Source of the DNA: Spirochaetia bacterium
GTDB lineage: Bacteria > Spirochaetota > Spirochaetia > Treponematales > Rectinemataceae
NCBI GenBank assembly: GCA_029975555.1
Contig: JARKOY010000175.1
Span: 1-64,000 of the forward strand
Direction of reading: 5' to 3'
Length of the DNA stretch: 64,000 nt
In this document: piece by piece, positions 24,785-33,382 of the stretch
How positions within the stretch are numbered: the first letter of the stretch is position 1
How the letters are laid out: each line of letters opens with the position of its first letter
Translations under genes and position numbers: made by a program
The notes under the pieces: generated by a model
Told to the model about the DNA's origin: nothing
What the model saw: the letters and a program-made list of their open reading frames with translations, nothing else
Databases searched by the model: none

Positions 24785-24869
24785 TTTATATTTACTATAT
24801 TATATGTTATCAAAAACCACAATATGTAATATACAACACCTTGACATATCGACAACGATCTTATATATT
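24785..24869. promoter_or_regulatory. Divergent sigma-70 promoters (DUF1836 / SGNH hydrolase)
   Basis: Plus strand: TTGACA (24841-24846), 17 bp, TATATT (24864-24869), giving a start near 24876. Minus strand: TTGATA (complement of 24808-24813), 17 bp, TATAAA (complement of 24785-24790). The -35 boxes are back to back about 27 bp apart in an AT-rich stretch, so one regulator bound between them could affect both genes. Confidence 0.65.
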
Positions 24870-24940
24870 ATCAACAACCGTGCAATATGGTTTTCATTAC
24901 CATGTTGCGGCATCGAAATCACTGCCTGTCGGAGCACGTT

Positions 24941-25645
24941 ATGTCTGTCCAGGAAGTTTGTCTCTTCGGAGACTCCATCGCGCGAGGCGTCGTCCTCGAC
25001 GCGCAGGGCGCCTACAAACCGATCAAGGAATGTTTCGCCTCGCTCGCCGCACAGGAGTTGGGCGTGGCGTTGATCAACAAGGCCCGCTTCGGCTGCACCA
25101 TCACCAAGGGCCGCGAGATCATCGAACATTTTTTGGACAGGATCGGCACAGAGGCCCGGCGCTTCGCCTTCCTGGAGTTCGGCGGCAACGACTGCGACTT
25201 CCACTGGGACCAGATCTCCGCTGACCCGAAGGCCGAGCACCTGCCCGCGACGCCCCCCGAGCGCTTCTTTCGCATGTACGGAGAAGTCATCCAGACGTTG
25301 AAAACCAAGGGTTTTAGGCCTGTGCTCATGACGCTTCCGCCCCTCGACGCCGAGCGCTACTTCGCGTGGTTCACGCGCACGGGCCTCGACCAGAAGGCCA
25401 TCCTTGGGTGGCTTGGCGACGTGCAGTTCATCTACCGCTGGCACGAGAGCTACTCCGACGCCATCTGGGAGATCGGAGAGACCTGGGATGTCCCCGTCGT
25501 GGACATCCGCAGAGCCTTCCTCGAACGGCGCCACTATTCGCAATTCCTCTGCAGAGACGGCATCCACCCCAATGCCGAGGGCCACATGCTCATCACCTCG
25601 GAGATCGTCCGATTCGCGAGGGAGCGCCAAGGGAAGGCGGCCTAA
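24941..25645 (+). CDS. SGNH/GDSL-family hydrolase
   Basis: A 234-residue cytoplasmic esterase-like enzyme. Block I is VCLFGDSIARG (Ser12 nucleophile in GDS), block III is EFGGNDCDF (oxyanion Asn), and block V is CRDGIHPNAEGH with the Asp-His pair near residue 207. ATG 24941 is chosen because CGGAG lies six bases before it and the family motif starts right after. An upstream ATG at 24887 would add an unrelated extension. Substrate unknown; family members deacylate sugars, lipids or peptidoglycan. Confidence 0.87.
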   Translation: MSVQEVCLFGDSIARGVVLDAQGAYKPIKECFASLAAQELGVALINKARFGCTITKGREIIEHFLDRIGTEARRFAFLEFGGNDCDFHWDQISADPKAEHLPATPPERFFRMYGEVIQTLKTKGFRPVLMTLPPLDAERYFAWFTRTGLDQKAILGWLGDVQFIYRWHESYSDAIWEIGETWDVPVVDIRRAFLERRHYSQFLCRDGIHPNAEGHMLITSEIVRFARERQGKAA

Positions 25646-25763
25646 CCAGGCGAACAGGCCAGCCCGAAAGACCGCTCCAAACAGGTGCGGTGCCCTCCAG
25701 CGGCTCGGCGCCCAGGCCGATTGCACAAAGTCCATCGCTGCGCTAAACTCCCGTCCATCCGAC

Positions 25764-25799
25764 GGCGGTCGCGGTTCCCGCCTCAACAAAACAAGGAGG
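25764..25799 (+). ncRNA. PreQ1-I riboswitch (translational)
   Basis: Stem P1 GGCGG (25764-25768) pairs with CCGCC (25778-25782) around loop UCGCGGUUC. An A-rich tail AACAAAACAAGGAGG (25785-25799) follows and contains the Shine-Dalgarno sequence of yhhQ. Layout and tail are close to the minimal type I preQ1 aptamer of Thermoanaerobacter, including a C (25777) just before the 3' P1 strand at the ligand-pairing position. Docking of the tail on ligand binding would hide the ribosome-binding site. Both downstream genes serve queuosine supply, as expected. Confidence 0.85.
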
Positions 25800-25805
25800 C
25801 CCTCC

Positions 25806-26492
25806 ATGCAGAGGGAGCAAACTTCATATTCACCATTATTTGTTGGTTTGACCTCGCTGTTCGTCACGTGCCTGCTCATCTCGAACATCATCGCGAGCAA
25901 GCTCATGCAAGTCGGCGGCATCGTGCTGCCATCGGCGGTCATCCTCTTTCCTGTGACCTACATACTCGCCGATGTGTTCACCGAAGTGTATGGGTTCAAG
26001 AAAACCCGCATGGTCATCTGGATCGGCTTTGCCGCCAACGCCTTCATGTCGCTCGTATTCCTCATTGTCATAGCCCTGCCGCACCCCTCGTTCTTTGCAA
26101 ACCAGGCGGCGTACGCCACGGTGCTCGGGAGCACGCCGCGCGTCCTTGCGGCATCGCTTGCGGGCTACTGGGCGGGAGAATTTTCCAACTCCATCGTGCT
26201 TTCGGTGCTCAAAAAGGCCACACAGGGCCGCTATCTGTGGACGCGGACCATAAGCTCGACCATCGTGGGCGAAGGGCTCGACACCATACTCTTCATATCC
26301 ATCGCCTTTGTCGGCACCATGCCCGGCCCTGCCCTCCTGCAGATGATGCTCGCGCAGTATCTTTTCAAGGTGAGTTATGAAGTGGTCTGCACTCCCCTCA
26401 CCTACCTCGTGGTGCGCTTCATCAAGCGGAAGGAGCAGATCGACACCTTCGACATGGGTGTGGCCTACAACCCTTTCAGACTAGGAGACTGA
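25806..26492 (+). CDS. yhhQ: Queuosine precursor transporter (YhhQ family)
   Basis: A 228-residue inner-membrane protein of the VUT/ECF-like YhhQ family that imports preQ0/preQ1. It has about six hydrophobic segments; the conserved features are LLISNIIASKLMQVGG (about 19-34), LFPVTYILADVFTEVYGFKK (about 44-63) and a central GYWAGEFSNS. The ATG at 25806 follows AGGAGG, which is part of the riboswitch tail. queF follows after 2 bp. Confidence 0.92.
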   Translation: MQREQTSYSPLFVGLTSLFVTCLLISNIIASKLMQVGGIVLPSAVILFPVTYILADVFTEVYGFKKTRMVIWIGFAANAFMSLVFLIVIALPHPSFFANQAAYATVLGSTPRVLAASLAGYWAGEFSNSIVLSVLKKATQGRYLWTRTISSTIVGEGLDTILFISIAFVGTMPGPALLQMMLAQYLFKVSYEVVCTPLTYLVVRFIKRKEQIDTFDMGVAYNPFRLGD

Positions 26493-26494
26493 AC

Positions 26495-26881
26495 ATGGCC
26501 CAATACGAATTCAAAGCGCTCGGAAAGACGACCCGCGCCCCCTCGCGCGAGCTGGAGACCTTTCCGACGCCGCCGTCCGTCACGAAAGTCGTCCTCGAGA
26601 CCGACGAGGTGACGAGCCTCTGCCCCGTGACCGGCCAGCCCGACTGGGAGACCGTCAGGATCGAGTTCGAACCGGGAGCGCGGTGCATCGAGTCGAAGAG
26701 CCTCAAGCTCTACCTCTGGTCTTTCAGGGAGGAGGGCGTGTTCTGCGAGGCGCTCGCCGCCAAAATCGCACAAGATGTCTTCGACGCCATCAAGCCCAAG
26801 AGCGTCACCGTGACCATCACCCAGAAGCCTCGCGGAGGCATCACTATTTCGGCAGAGGCACGACTTCCGCAGACGCCGTAA
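26495..26881 (+). CDS. queF: NADPH-dependent 7-cyano-7-deazaguanine reductase (type I)
   Basis: A 128-residue unimodular QueF that reduces the nitrile preQ0 to preQ1 in tRNA queuosine synthesis. Cys43 in SLCPVTGQPD forms the thioimide intermediate, and the NADPH motif ESKSLK is at residues 66-71. Length fits the type I (YkvM-like) form. It is co-transcribed with yhhQ and under the same preQ1 riboswitch, suggesting the cell can salvage preQ0. No queC/D/E are in the window. Confidence 0.96.
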   Translation: MAQYEFKALGKTTRAPSRELETFPTPPSVTKVVLETDEVTSLCPVTGQPDWETVRIEFEPGARCIESKSLKLYLWSFREEGVFCEALAAKIAQDVFDAIKPKSVTVTITQKPRGGITISAEARLPQTP

Positions 26882-27039
26882 TGGGATCATCGTGCCCTTC
26901 CTCGGCTCCGGACCCGGCGAGATTTCCTTCTTTTTGCACAAATTGATTTGCGCGAATGCAAAACCTGCGCTACTCTTATGCATGCGCACGAGAAGACCAG
27001 CGATCTCGCCCTTCTCGTCGCGCGGAGGAGCATGCCACC

Positions 27040-28338
27040 ATGCAGGGAAAAACGAAAGGAAATGTCGTTCAAGGAGCCCGTTCGGCGTTCGGGATCATGT
27101 TCTGCTTCATGCTGTTGCACCAGGCGGACAAACTCCTCATCGGGCCGCTCACGACCCAGATCATGGCGACCTTCAAGATAAGTTACACGCAGATGGGCGC
27201 GGTCACCACCGGGGCACTGATCATCGGCGCCGTCTTCTACCCTGTGTGGGGCTGGCTCTACGACCGTTTCTCGAGGCCCAAGCTCCTCGCGCTCGCGTCC
27301 TTTCTCTGGGGCGCCTCGACATGGCTCAACGCCATCGCGCCCACGTATTCTGCATTTCTCATCACGAGGGCGGGGACGGGCATCGACGACTCGAGCTATC
27401 CTGGTATCTACAGTCTCATCTCAGACTATTATCCTCCTCAAAAAAGAGGCAAGGTGTACGGATTTCTGCAGGTGGCGCAGCCCTTCGGGTATTTGATGGG
27501 CATGGTGCTCGCGCTTGTCTTCGGCGCGGCCTACGGCTGGCGCAATGTGTTCTACCTCACAGGCTCGCTGGGCGTCATCGTCTCCTTCGTCATCTTTCTC
27601 TTTGTCAAGGACAGACCCCGTGGTTCGACGGAGCCTGAACTTTCGTCGGTGGAGCACCTCGAGCGCTTCAAGTTCAGCTGGAAGACCGTCGGGGGGCTTT
27701 TCAAGAAGAAGAGCCTCATCATCCTCTTCCTTCAGGGCTTTATCGGCGTATTTCCTTGGAACGTCATCACGTATTGGTTCTTCGACTATTTGAAAACCGA
27801 GCGTGGGTACAGCGATACACAGACCCTCCTGACCATGGTGCCGGCCGTCCTCGTGCTGGCCGCAGGCTACCCACTCGGAGGAATGCTAGGGGATAGGCTC
27901 TTCAAAAAGACCCCCAAGGGGCGGGTCATCGTGGGGGCAGCGGGGGTGGCCATAGGGGCCGTGCTGCTCTGGATCACCATGAACATTCCCGTGGGTGCGC
28001 AGCTGCCGTTCGGCATCATGCTCTGCGCCACCGCCCTGTTTATCCCCTTCGCCTCTCCCAACGTGCTCTCGTCGTTCTACGACGTGACGGAGCCCGAAAT
28101 TCGCGCCACCACCAACGCCGCGCAGAACTTCATCGAGGCGGCAGGTTCGGCACTCGCGCCCCTCATGGCGGGCATCATCGCCGACAGAAGCACACTCGGC
28201 AACGCGATCCTCATCATATGCACGGGGGCATGGGCGGCATGCTTTGCCTTTTTCATCTTTGCGGTGCGCTTCATCCCAAAGGATATTGCAGACCTCAAGG
28301 AGAAGCTGAAGGCGCGTGCCGCCACGGCGCAAGGCTGA
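27040..28338 (+). CDS. MFS transporter
   Basis: A 432-residue, 12-helix major facilitator protein. The loop 2-3 signature is YPVWGWLYDRFSRPKLLALA (about 66-85) and the second-half counterpart is GYPLGGMLGDRLFKK near residue 275. The start at ATG 27040 follows GGAGGAG by nine bases; the longer frame upstream is Arg-rich and not family-like. Organic-anion or sugar-phosphate-type uptake is possible, but the substrate is not readable. It precedes the BMP importer by 191 bp without clear coupling. Confidence 0.88.
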   Translation: MQGKTKGNVVQGARSAFGIMFCFMLLHQADKLLIGPLTTQIMATFKISYTQMGAVTTGALIIGAVFYPVWGWLYDRFSRPKLLALASFLWGASTWLNAIAPTYSAFLITRAGTGIDDSSYPGIYSLISDYYPPQKRGKVYGFLQVAQPFGYLMGMVLALVFGAAYGWRNVFYLTGSLGVIVSFVIFLFVKDRPRGSTEPELSSVEHLERFKFSWKTVGGLFKKKSLIILFLQGFIGVFPWNVITYWFFDYLKTERGYSDTQTLLTMVPAVLVLAAGYPLGGMLGDRLFKKTPKGRVIVGAAGVAIGAVLLWITMNIPVGAQLPFGIMLCATALFIPFASPNVLSSFYDVTEPEIRATTNAAQNFIEAAGSALAPLMAGIIADRSTLGNAILIICTGAWAACFAFFIFAVRFIPKDIADLKEKLKARAATAQG

Positions 28339-28529
28339 GTCTGAGCGGCAAGGCAGCGTCGGCGCGGAGTCCACCCCGTGCCGATTGTTCGACGCAGATC
28401 TGTATTTTATTGCCGCCTGTCAGGAATAAAAATGCAGAAACGGGGCTCGGTTTACCTTGACATTGCGACGAGGTCATGAAAGTATTATGTGTTCGGCGTT
28501 GCCGAGAAAGGTTTTAAAGGAGGAGAAAA

Positions 28530-29732
28530 ATGCGCACCATTTCCAAGCTCTTTTTGCTGGCGATTATCGCGCTCGTGGCGGGCTCTGCCGCCTTCGCCCA
28601 GAGCGCACCTCCGGCCACAGGTCCCAACCTGACCATTGGTCTCGTCATGGTTGGCCCCTACAACGACCACGGCTGGAGCCAAGCAAACTATGAGGGAGTG
28701 CAGTATGTCCTGGCAAAGCTGCCCGGCACCAAGCTCGTCTACATCGACAAGGCGAATTCTGCGGATCGTCCCGGCACCACCGTCTCTCAGCTCGGCGAAA
28801 GCCTCGTCGCACAGGGCGCGAAGCTCGTGATCTTCAGTTCGGATGACATGACCGACGAGGCCATCAAGTTCGCCCAGGACCATCCGAACATCTTCGTCAT
28901 CCTGACCTCCGGCTCGCAGCAGTGGAAAGAAGGCAAGAATTATCTGCCTCTTCCCAACATGATCAACATCATGGGCAAGATGGAGTACATGAAGATGGTC
29001 GCCGGCGTCGCCGCGGCGATGACGACCAAGACCGGCAAGATCGGCTTCCTCGGCCCGCTCATCAACGACGAAACCCGCCGTCTCGCGGCATCCGCCTACC
29101 TCGGCGCACGCTACGCATGGGTCAACTATCTCAAAAAAGACCCGTCGAAGCTGACCTTCAAGGTCACCTGGATCGGCTTCTGGTTCAACATTCCGGGCGT
29201 CACCTCCGACCCCACGCAGGTCGCCGATGACTTCTTCAATTCGGGCTTCGACGTGGTCATCTCCGGCATCGACACCACCGAAGCGGTGGCAGAAGCCGCC
29301 AAATACACCGCGCAGGGAAAACAAGTGTGGGCCATCCCCTACGATTACGCTAGGGCCATCGACGAAGGGAAGGGCGTTTCGCTCGGCGTCCCCTACTTCA
29401 ACTGGGGGCCTGCCTACCTGAACGCCGCGAAGGCTGCGATGAACGGAACCTGGAAGAACCACTTCGAGTGGAACGATCCTGACTGGAAGAACATCAACAA
29501 CCCCGACACCTCGGCGGTCGGCTTCAACAAGGGGACCCTCTCTAAGGAGGCATCCGCAGCCGTCGATAAGTTCATCGGAGAACTCGGCAAGGGATTGAAC
29601 CTCTGGGTAGGGCCACTCAACTATCAGGACGGCTCTGTGTTCCTGAAGAAGGGCGAAAAGGCCACCGACCAGCAGATATGGTATCTGCCGCAGCTGTTGC
29701 AGGGCATGGAAGGGCAGTCGGTATCAAAATAA
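28530..29732 (+). CDS. BMP-family ABC transporter substrate-binding protein
   Basis: A 400-residue periplasmic receptor of the BMP/PnrA family (purine nucleosides; the spirochaete riboflavin receptor RfuA also belongs here). The signal peptide ends AFA-QSA with no lipobox. The mature protein begins LTIGLVMVGPYNDHGWSQAN, where the family G-x-x-x-D-x-x-(F/W)-(N/S)-x-x-x-x-G block is clear. The ATG follows AAAGGAGGAGAAAA. First gene of the operon SBP-ATPase-permease-permease. I see no FMN riboswitch upstream, so riboflavin is not favoured over nucleosides. Confidence 0.9.
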   Translation: MRTISKLFLLAIIALVAGSAAFAQSAPPATGPNLTIGLVMVGPYNDHGWSQANYEGVQYVLAKLPGTKLVYIDKANSADRPGTTVSQLGESLVAQGAKLVIFSSDDMTDEAIKFAQDHPNIFVILTSGSQQWKEGKNYLPLPNMINIMGKMEYMKMVAGVAAAMTTKTGKIGFLGPLINDETRRLAASAYLGARYAWVNYLKKDPSKLTFKVTWIGFWFNIPGVTSDPTQVADDFFNSGFDVVISGIDTTEAVAEAAKYTAQGKQVWAIPYDYARAIDEGKGVSLGVPYFNWGPAYLNAAKAAMNGTWKNHFEWNDPDWKNINNPDTSAVGFNKGTLSKEASAAVDKFIGELGKGLNLWVGPLNYQDGSVFLKKGEKATDQQIWYLPQLLQGMEGQSVSK

Positions 29733-29769
29733 AAAGGGATACGCACCACATGCCCTTTTCACGGGAATT

Positions 29770-29812
29770 GCGGAGGCACGGGGTGGCCGGTGGGCACGCT
29801 CTGCGCCTCCGC
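29770..29812 (+). terminator. Stem-loop after BMP binding-protein gene
   Basis: GCGGAGGC (29770-29777) pairs perfectly with GCCTCCGC (29805-29812) across a 27-nt GC-rich loop between the binding-protein and ATPase genes. There is no T-run. Position and shape suggest mRNA stabilisation or partial attenuation rather than full termination. Confidence 0.45.
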
Positions 29813-29843
29813 GGTGTATGGAGGGGGCAGAAAGAAGGCGGCA

Positions 29844-31343
29844 ATGCAGGTTGAGGTACGCGGAATCACAAAGTGCTTCGGTGCCGTACGCGCAAACGAC
29901 GACATCTCATTCACGGTTCCTTCGGCCACCATCGAGGGGATTCTGGGAGAAAATGGAGCGGGGAAAAGCACCCTCATGAAAATCCTCTCGGGCTTCTACC
30001 GCCCCGACTCTGGAGATATCCTCCTCGACGGTAAAAAAGTAGAAATCGACGACCCGGCCGACGCGATCCGGCAGGGCATCGGCATGCTGCACCAGGACCC
30101 GCTCGACTTTCCTCCCCTCAAGGTCATCGACGATTTTCTCCTCGGCAAAAGAGGCGGGCTTCTGCCGCGGCGGCGGGCTGTCATCCGCGAATTCAACGAG
30201 CTCGCGGCCCGCTTCGATTTTTCCATCGATCCCGAATCCTACGTGGATACGCTGACCGTGGGCGAGCGCCAGCAGCTCGAAATTCTCCGCCTCCTCTGGC
30301 TGGGCGCGCGCGTCCTCATTCTCGACGAGCCGACAACGGGCATAAGTCTGCCGCAGAAGGAAAAACTCTTTGCGACGCTGAAAAAGCTCGCAGCGGAGGG
30401 CATGACCGTTCTCTTCGTCTCTCACAAACTTGAAGACGTGGAGTCGCTCTGCAACCGGGCGACGGTCCTGCGTCAGGGCAGGCTCGTCGGCACAATGGAG
30501 CCGCCTTTCGACACGAAAGCCCTGGTGGGGATGATGTTCGGTAAAGAGGTCCCCCAAGAGCCCAAAGCACAGCCTCGGATGGGAGGGACCGTACTCCACG
30601 CGAGGCAGGTGGACCTGGAAGGGATACGCATTCAGATCAAGGGAGTCGACCTTAAGGTTCGCGCAGGGGAGGTCATCGGGCTGGCCGGCATGGAAGGTTC
30701 CGGCCAGACGCTGTTCTTGAGCGCCTGCGCAGGCCTCGCCCAGCCTGTGCAGGGTTCTTTCTGTCTCGACGAGGAAGAGAAGGACATGACAGGCCGGACC
30801 TACCACGAGTTCCGCAAGAGAGGCGTGGCCTACCTTCCTGCCGCCAGGCTCGAACAGGCCCTTATTCCCGGGCTCACGCTTACAGAACACTTCATCCTCG
30901 CTGAGGGTATGAAGGGATTCTTTATCGACCGCAAGAAATCGGAGGAGCTCGCGAGGCGCCGCATTTCGCTCTTCAACATCAAGGGCAGGCCGGACAGCCC
31001 TGTCGAATCGCTCTCTGGCGGCAACCAGCAGCGGGCCCTCCTCGCCCTGATGCGCGATCCTCTGAAGCTCATCCTGGTCGAGCACCCGACGCGGGGACTC
31101 GACATCGAATCGACCATCTACATCTGGGGCAAGCTCAAAGAACGCTGCGCCCATGGCACGGCCATCGTGTTCATATCCTCGGACCTCGACGAAATCCTCA
31201 AGTACAGCGACCGCGTCCTCGTGTTCTTTGCAGGGAAGGTGACGCCGCCCCTCGATGCGCGCACCCTGAGTGTCGAACGCCTCGGACGGCTCATCGGCGG
31301 CAAAGACTGGGACAGGCTCGAAACGGAGGCTGCCCATGCGTGA
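29844..31343 (+). CDS. ABC transporter ATP-binding protein, two-domain nucleoside type
   Basis: A 499-residue double ATPase. Domain 1 has Walker A GENGAGKST (about 38-46), signature LTVGERQQLEI and Walker B VLILDEPTTG. Domain 2 has the variant Walker A GMEGSGQTLF and a good signature LSGGNQQRALL, as in the NupA/YufO/RbsA-like group. Start ATG 29844 follows AAGGCGGC. The last 8 bp overlap the first permease gene. It energises the BMP-type importer. Confidence 0.93.
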   Translation: MQVEVRGITKCFGAVRANDDISFTVPSATIEGILGENGAGKSTLMKILSGFYRPDSGDILLDGKKVEIDDPADAIRQGIGMLHQDPLDFPPLKVIDDFLLGKRGGLLPRRRAVIREFNELAARFDFSIDPESYVDTLTVGERQQLEILRLLWLGARVLILDEPTTGISLPQKEKLFATLKKLAAEGMTVLFVSHKLEDVESLCNRATVLRQGRLVGTMEPPFDTKALVGMMFGKEVPQEPKAQPRMGGTVLHARQVDLEGIRIQIKGVDLKVRAGEVIGLAGMEGSGQTLFLSACAGLAQPVQGSFCLDEEEKDMTGRTYHEFRKRGVAYLPAARLEQALIPGLTLTEHFILAEGMKGFFIDRKKSEELARRRISLFNIKGRPDSPVESLSGGNQQRALLALMRDPLKLILVEHPTRGLDIESTIYIWGKLKERCAHGTAIVFISSDLDEILKYSDRVLVFFAGKVTPPLDARTLSVERLGRLIGGKDWDRLETEAAHA

Positions 31344-32379
31344 CACACGCGCCAACAGGCTCCTTTTTCAGATCGGGGCCGTTCTCTTCGCGCTCCTCGT
31401 CACTGTGCTGGTGCTCTTTTTAGCAGGGGCTCAGCCCTTCGCCGCCTACAAGTACATCGTGCTGGGCGCCTTAGGCTCTTGGGACGTCGTCACGAACGTC
31501 CTCGTCTCGTGGGTGCCCCTGCTTCTGGCCACCTCGGGGCTCCTCGTGACCTTTACCGTAGGGCTCTGGAACATCGGCATCGAGGGGCAGATCACGCTCG
31601 GCGCCGTGTTCACCACCTGGGCGATGCGCCTTTTGCAGGATTCTGGGTGGAATCCCACGCTCATCCTCGTCCTCGCGCTGCTCGCAGGCATCCTCGGGGG
31701 GACGCTCTGGGCGCTGCTTGCGGGAGTCTTAAGGACATTCGGCGGGGTAAACGAAATTTTCGGCGGCCTTGGACTCAACTTTGTCGCGACGGCGCTCAAC
31801 ATCTGGCTCATCTTCGGACCATGGAAGCGGCCCGGTGTCGCCTCTATGTCGGGGACTCTGCCCTTCGACCGCGCCCTCTGGATGCCGATCGCCGCAGGGT
31901 CTTCGAGGCTTACGCCAGCGACGCTCGTGATGGCCGTGGTGGGCATCATCGCGGTGTACGCGATGATCGAAGGCACGTACTTCGGTCTGAGGCTCAAGGC
32001 AGTCGGCAAAAATCCGAAGGCTGCGTACATTCTCGGCATCCCCACGTGGCAGAACATGATGGCTTCTTTTGCGATCTGCGGGGTCTTCGCGGGCCTCGCT
32101 GGCGCGGTGCAGGTGACGGCCGTCTACCACAGGCTCATCCCTTCGATTTCCTCAGGCTACGGCTACCTCGGTCTCATGGTGGCCCTGCTGGTGGGCTACC
32201 GCGCGAGCCTCGCCGCGCCCGTGGCCCTGTTCTTCGCAGCCCTCAATGTTGGATCGATTCAGCTGCCGATCATCCTCAAGCTGGATTCTTCGCTGGCCGG
32301 GGTCCTCCAGGGAACCCTCGTGCTCTTTGTCATGCTGGGCAACGGGATTCGCGCGAGGCTCATTAAAAAAGGAACGTAA
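31336..32379 (+). CDS. BMP-type ABC transporter permease 1
   Basis: A 347-residue permease of the BPD_transp_2 (branched-chain/nucleoside) fold with about nine helices. FTVGLWNIGIEGQITLGAVF near residue 72 and FGGVNEIFGGLGLNFVATAL near residue 135 are typical of the NupB/YufP group. The ATG at 31336 has GGAGG upstream and lies inside the end of the ATPase gene. It pairs with the next permease. Confidence 0.92.
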   Translation: MRDTRANRLLFQIGAVLFALLVTVLVLFLAGAQPFAAYKYIVLGALGSWDVVTNVLVSWVPLLLATSGLLVTFTVGLWNIGIEGQITLGAVFTTWAMRLLQDSGWNPTLILVLALLAGILGGTLWALLAGVLRTFGGVNEIFGGLGLNFVATALNIWLIFGPWKRPGVASMSGTLPFDRALWMPIAAGSSRLTPATLVMAVVGIIAVYAMIEGTYFGLRLKAVGKNPKAAYILGIPTWQNMMASFAICGVFAGLAGAVQVTAVYHRLIPSISSGYGYLGLMVALLVGYRASLAAPVALFFAALNVGSIQLPIILKLDSSLAGVLQGTLVLFVMLGNGIRARLIKKGT

Positions 32380-32383
32380 GACC

Positions 32384-33382
32384 ATGAACGATGCAGCCCT
32401 TATCACAAGCATTGCCGGCGTTCTGGCGGCAGCAGCGCCCGTGCTCTTCGCCGTCATCGGCGAGACCATCTCCGAGCGGGCTGGCGTGCTCAACCTCTCC
32501 ATGAACGGCATGATTCTTCTGTCCGCGATGGGCAGCTTTGCGGTGGCGCTCGCCACGGACAGCGTGGTGCTCGGCTTTCTGGCTGGGGCGGCTATCGGGG
32601 CGTTCATCGCCTTCGTCGTGGCTTTCGCGAGCCTGACACTGCGCCAGTCGCAGGTGGCAGTGGGGTTCGTGCTCGCCCAGCTCTGCCGCGATCTCTCGTA
32701 CTTCCTCGGCAACCCCATTATGGGCAAGGTGGGGCCGCGCATCTCCCAGGTGCCCATTCCCGTCCTCGAGCGGATACCTGTCCTGGGCACGATTTTCTTC
32801 CGTCAGGACGCGATGACCTACCTGTCGTTCGTGCTCATCGTCCTCGCATGGTTCTTCATTTTCAAGACAAGGCCGGGCCTCGTCCTGCGCGGTGTTGGAG
32901 AGCGCCCCGCAGCAGCGTATATCCGAGGGGCAAACGTAAATCGCCAGCGCTACGTGTACGCGGTCATTGGCGGCGCAATCGCAGGCCTCGCCGGACCGAT
33001 TTACTCGCTCTCGATCAAGGCGGGCTGGAAAGGCACCATCTCGGGCCTCGACGGCATAGGCTGGATTGTGCTCTCCATCACGATCTTCGGGGGATGGAAA
33101 CCATTTAGGGCGGCCTTCGGCGCGTACCTCTTTGCATTTCTGCAGTGGCTCGGCCTCGTGCTGCAGCCAAGTCTGCCCTCGGTGCCATCGCAGGTCCTTC
33201 AGGTGGCACCCTTTCCTCTCATGATTCTTACGCTGCTGTTCGTGAATATAGGCAATGCGGAGTGGGTAGACCGCTCGCTCGCTCGCCTTCCGGAGAATGT
33301 GCGCCGGGATATCGCAAAAGTCTTACGCGCGCTGAACGCCACACCGCCTGCTGGGCTCGGCACTCCGTTTGAGAAGGAATAA
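32384..33382 (+). CDS. BMP-type ABC transporter permease 2
   Basis: A 332-residue permease of the NupC/YufQ group. PVLFAVIGETISERAGVLNL near residue 17 is the signature segment, and a GAIAGLAGPIYSLS block lies near residue 197. It is 4 bp from permease 1. Its end overlaps the convergent GH105 gene by 60 bp, so the two operons share 3' sequence and no terminator separates them. Confidence 0.92.
   Translation: MNDAALITSIAGVLAAAAPVLFAVIGETISERAGVLNLSMNGMILLSAMGSFAVALATDSVVLGFLAGAAIGAFIAFVVAFASLTLRQSQVAVGFVLAQLCRDLSYFLGNPIMGKVGPRISQVPIPVLERIPVLGTIFFRQDAMTYLSFVLIVLAWFFIFKTRPGLVLRGVGERPAAAYIRGANVNRQRYVYAVIGGAIAGLAGPIYSLSIKAGWKGTISGLDGIGWIVLSITIFGGWKPFRAAFGAYLFAFLQWLGLVLQPSLPSVPSQVLQVAPFPLMILTLLFVNIGNAEWVDRSLARLPENVRRDIAKVLRALNATPPAGLGTPFEKE

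Noticed and set aside
28339-28529. Possible FMN riboswitch before the BMP-type importer (RfuA-like idea)
   Set aside because: The conserved AGGG/GGGG boxes and multi-stem layout are not visible; only TTGACA at 28457 and a small hairpin are present, with poor spacing to a -10.
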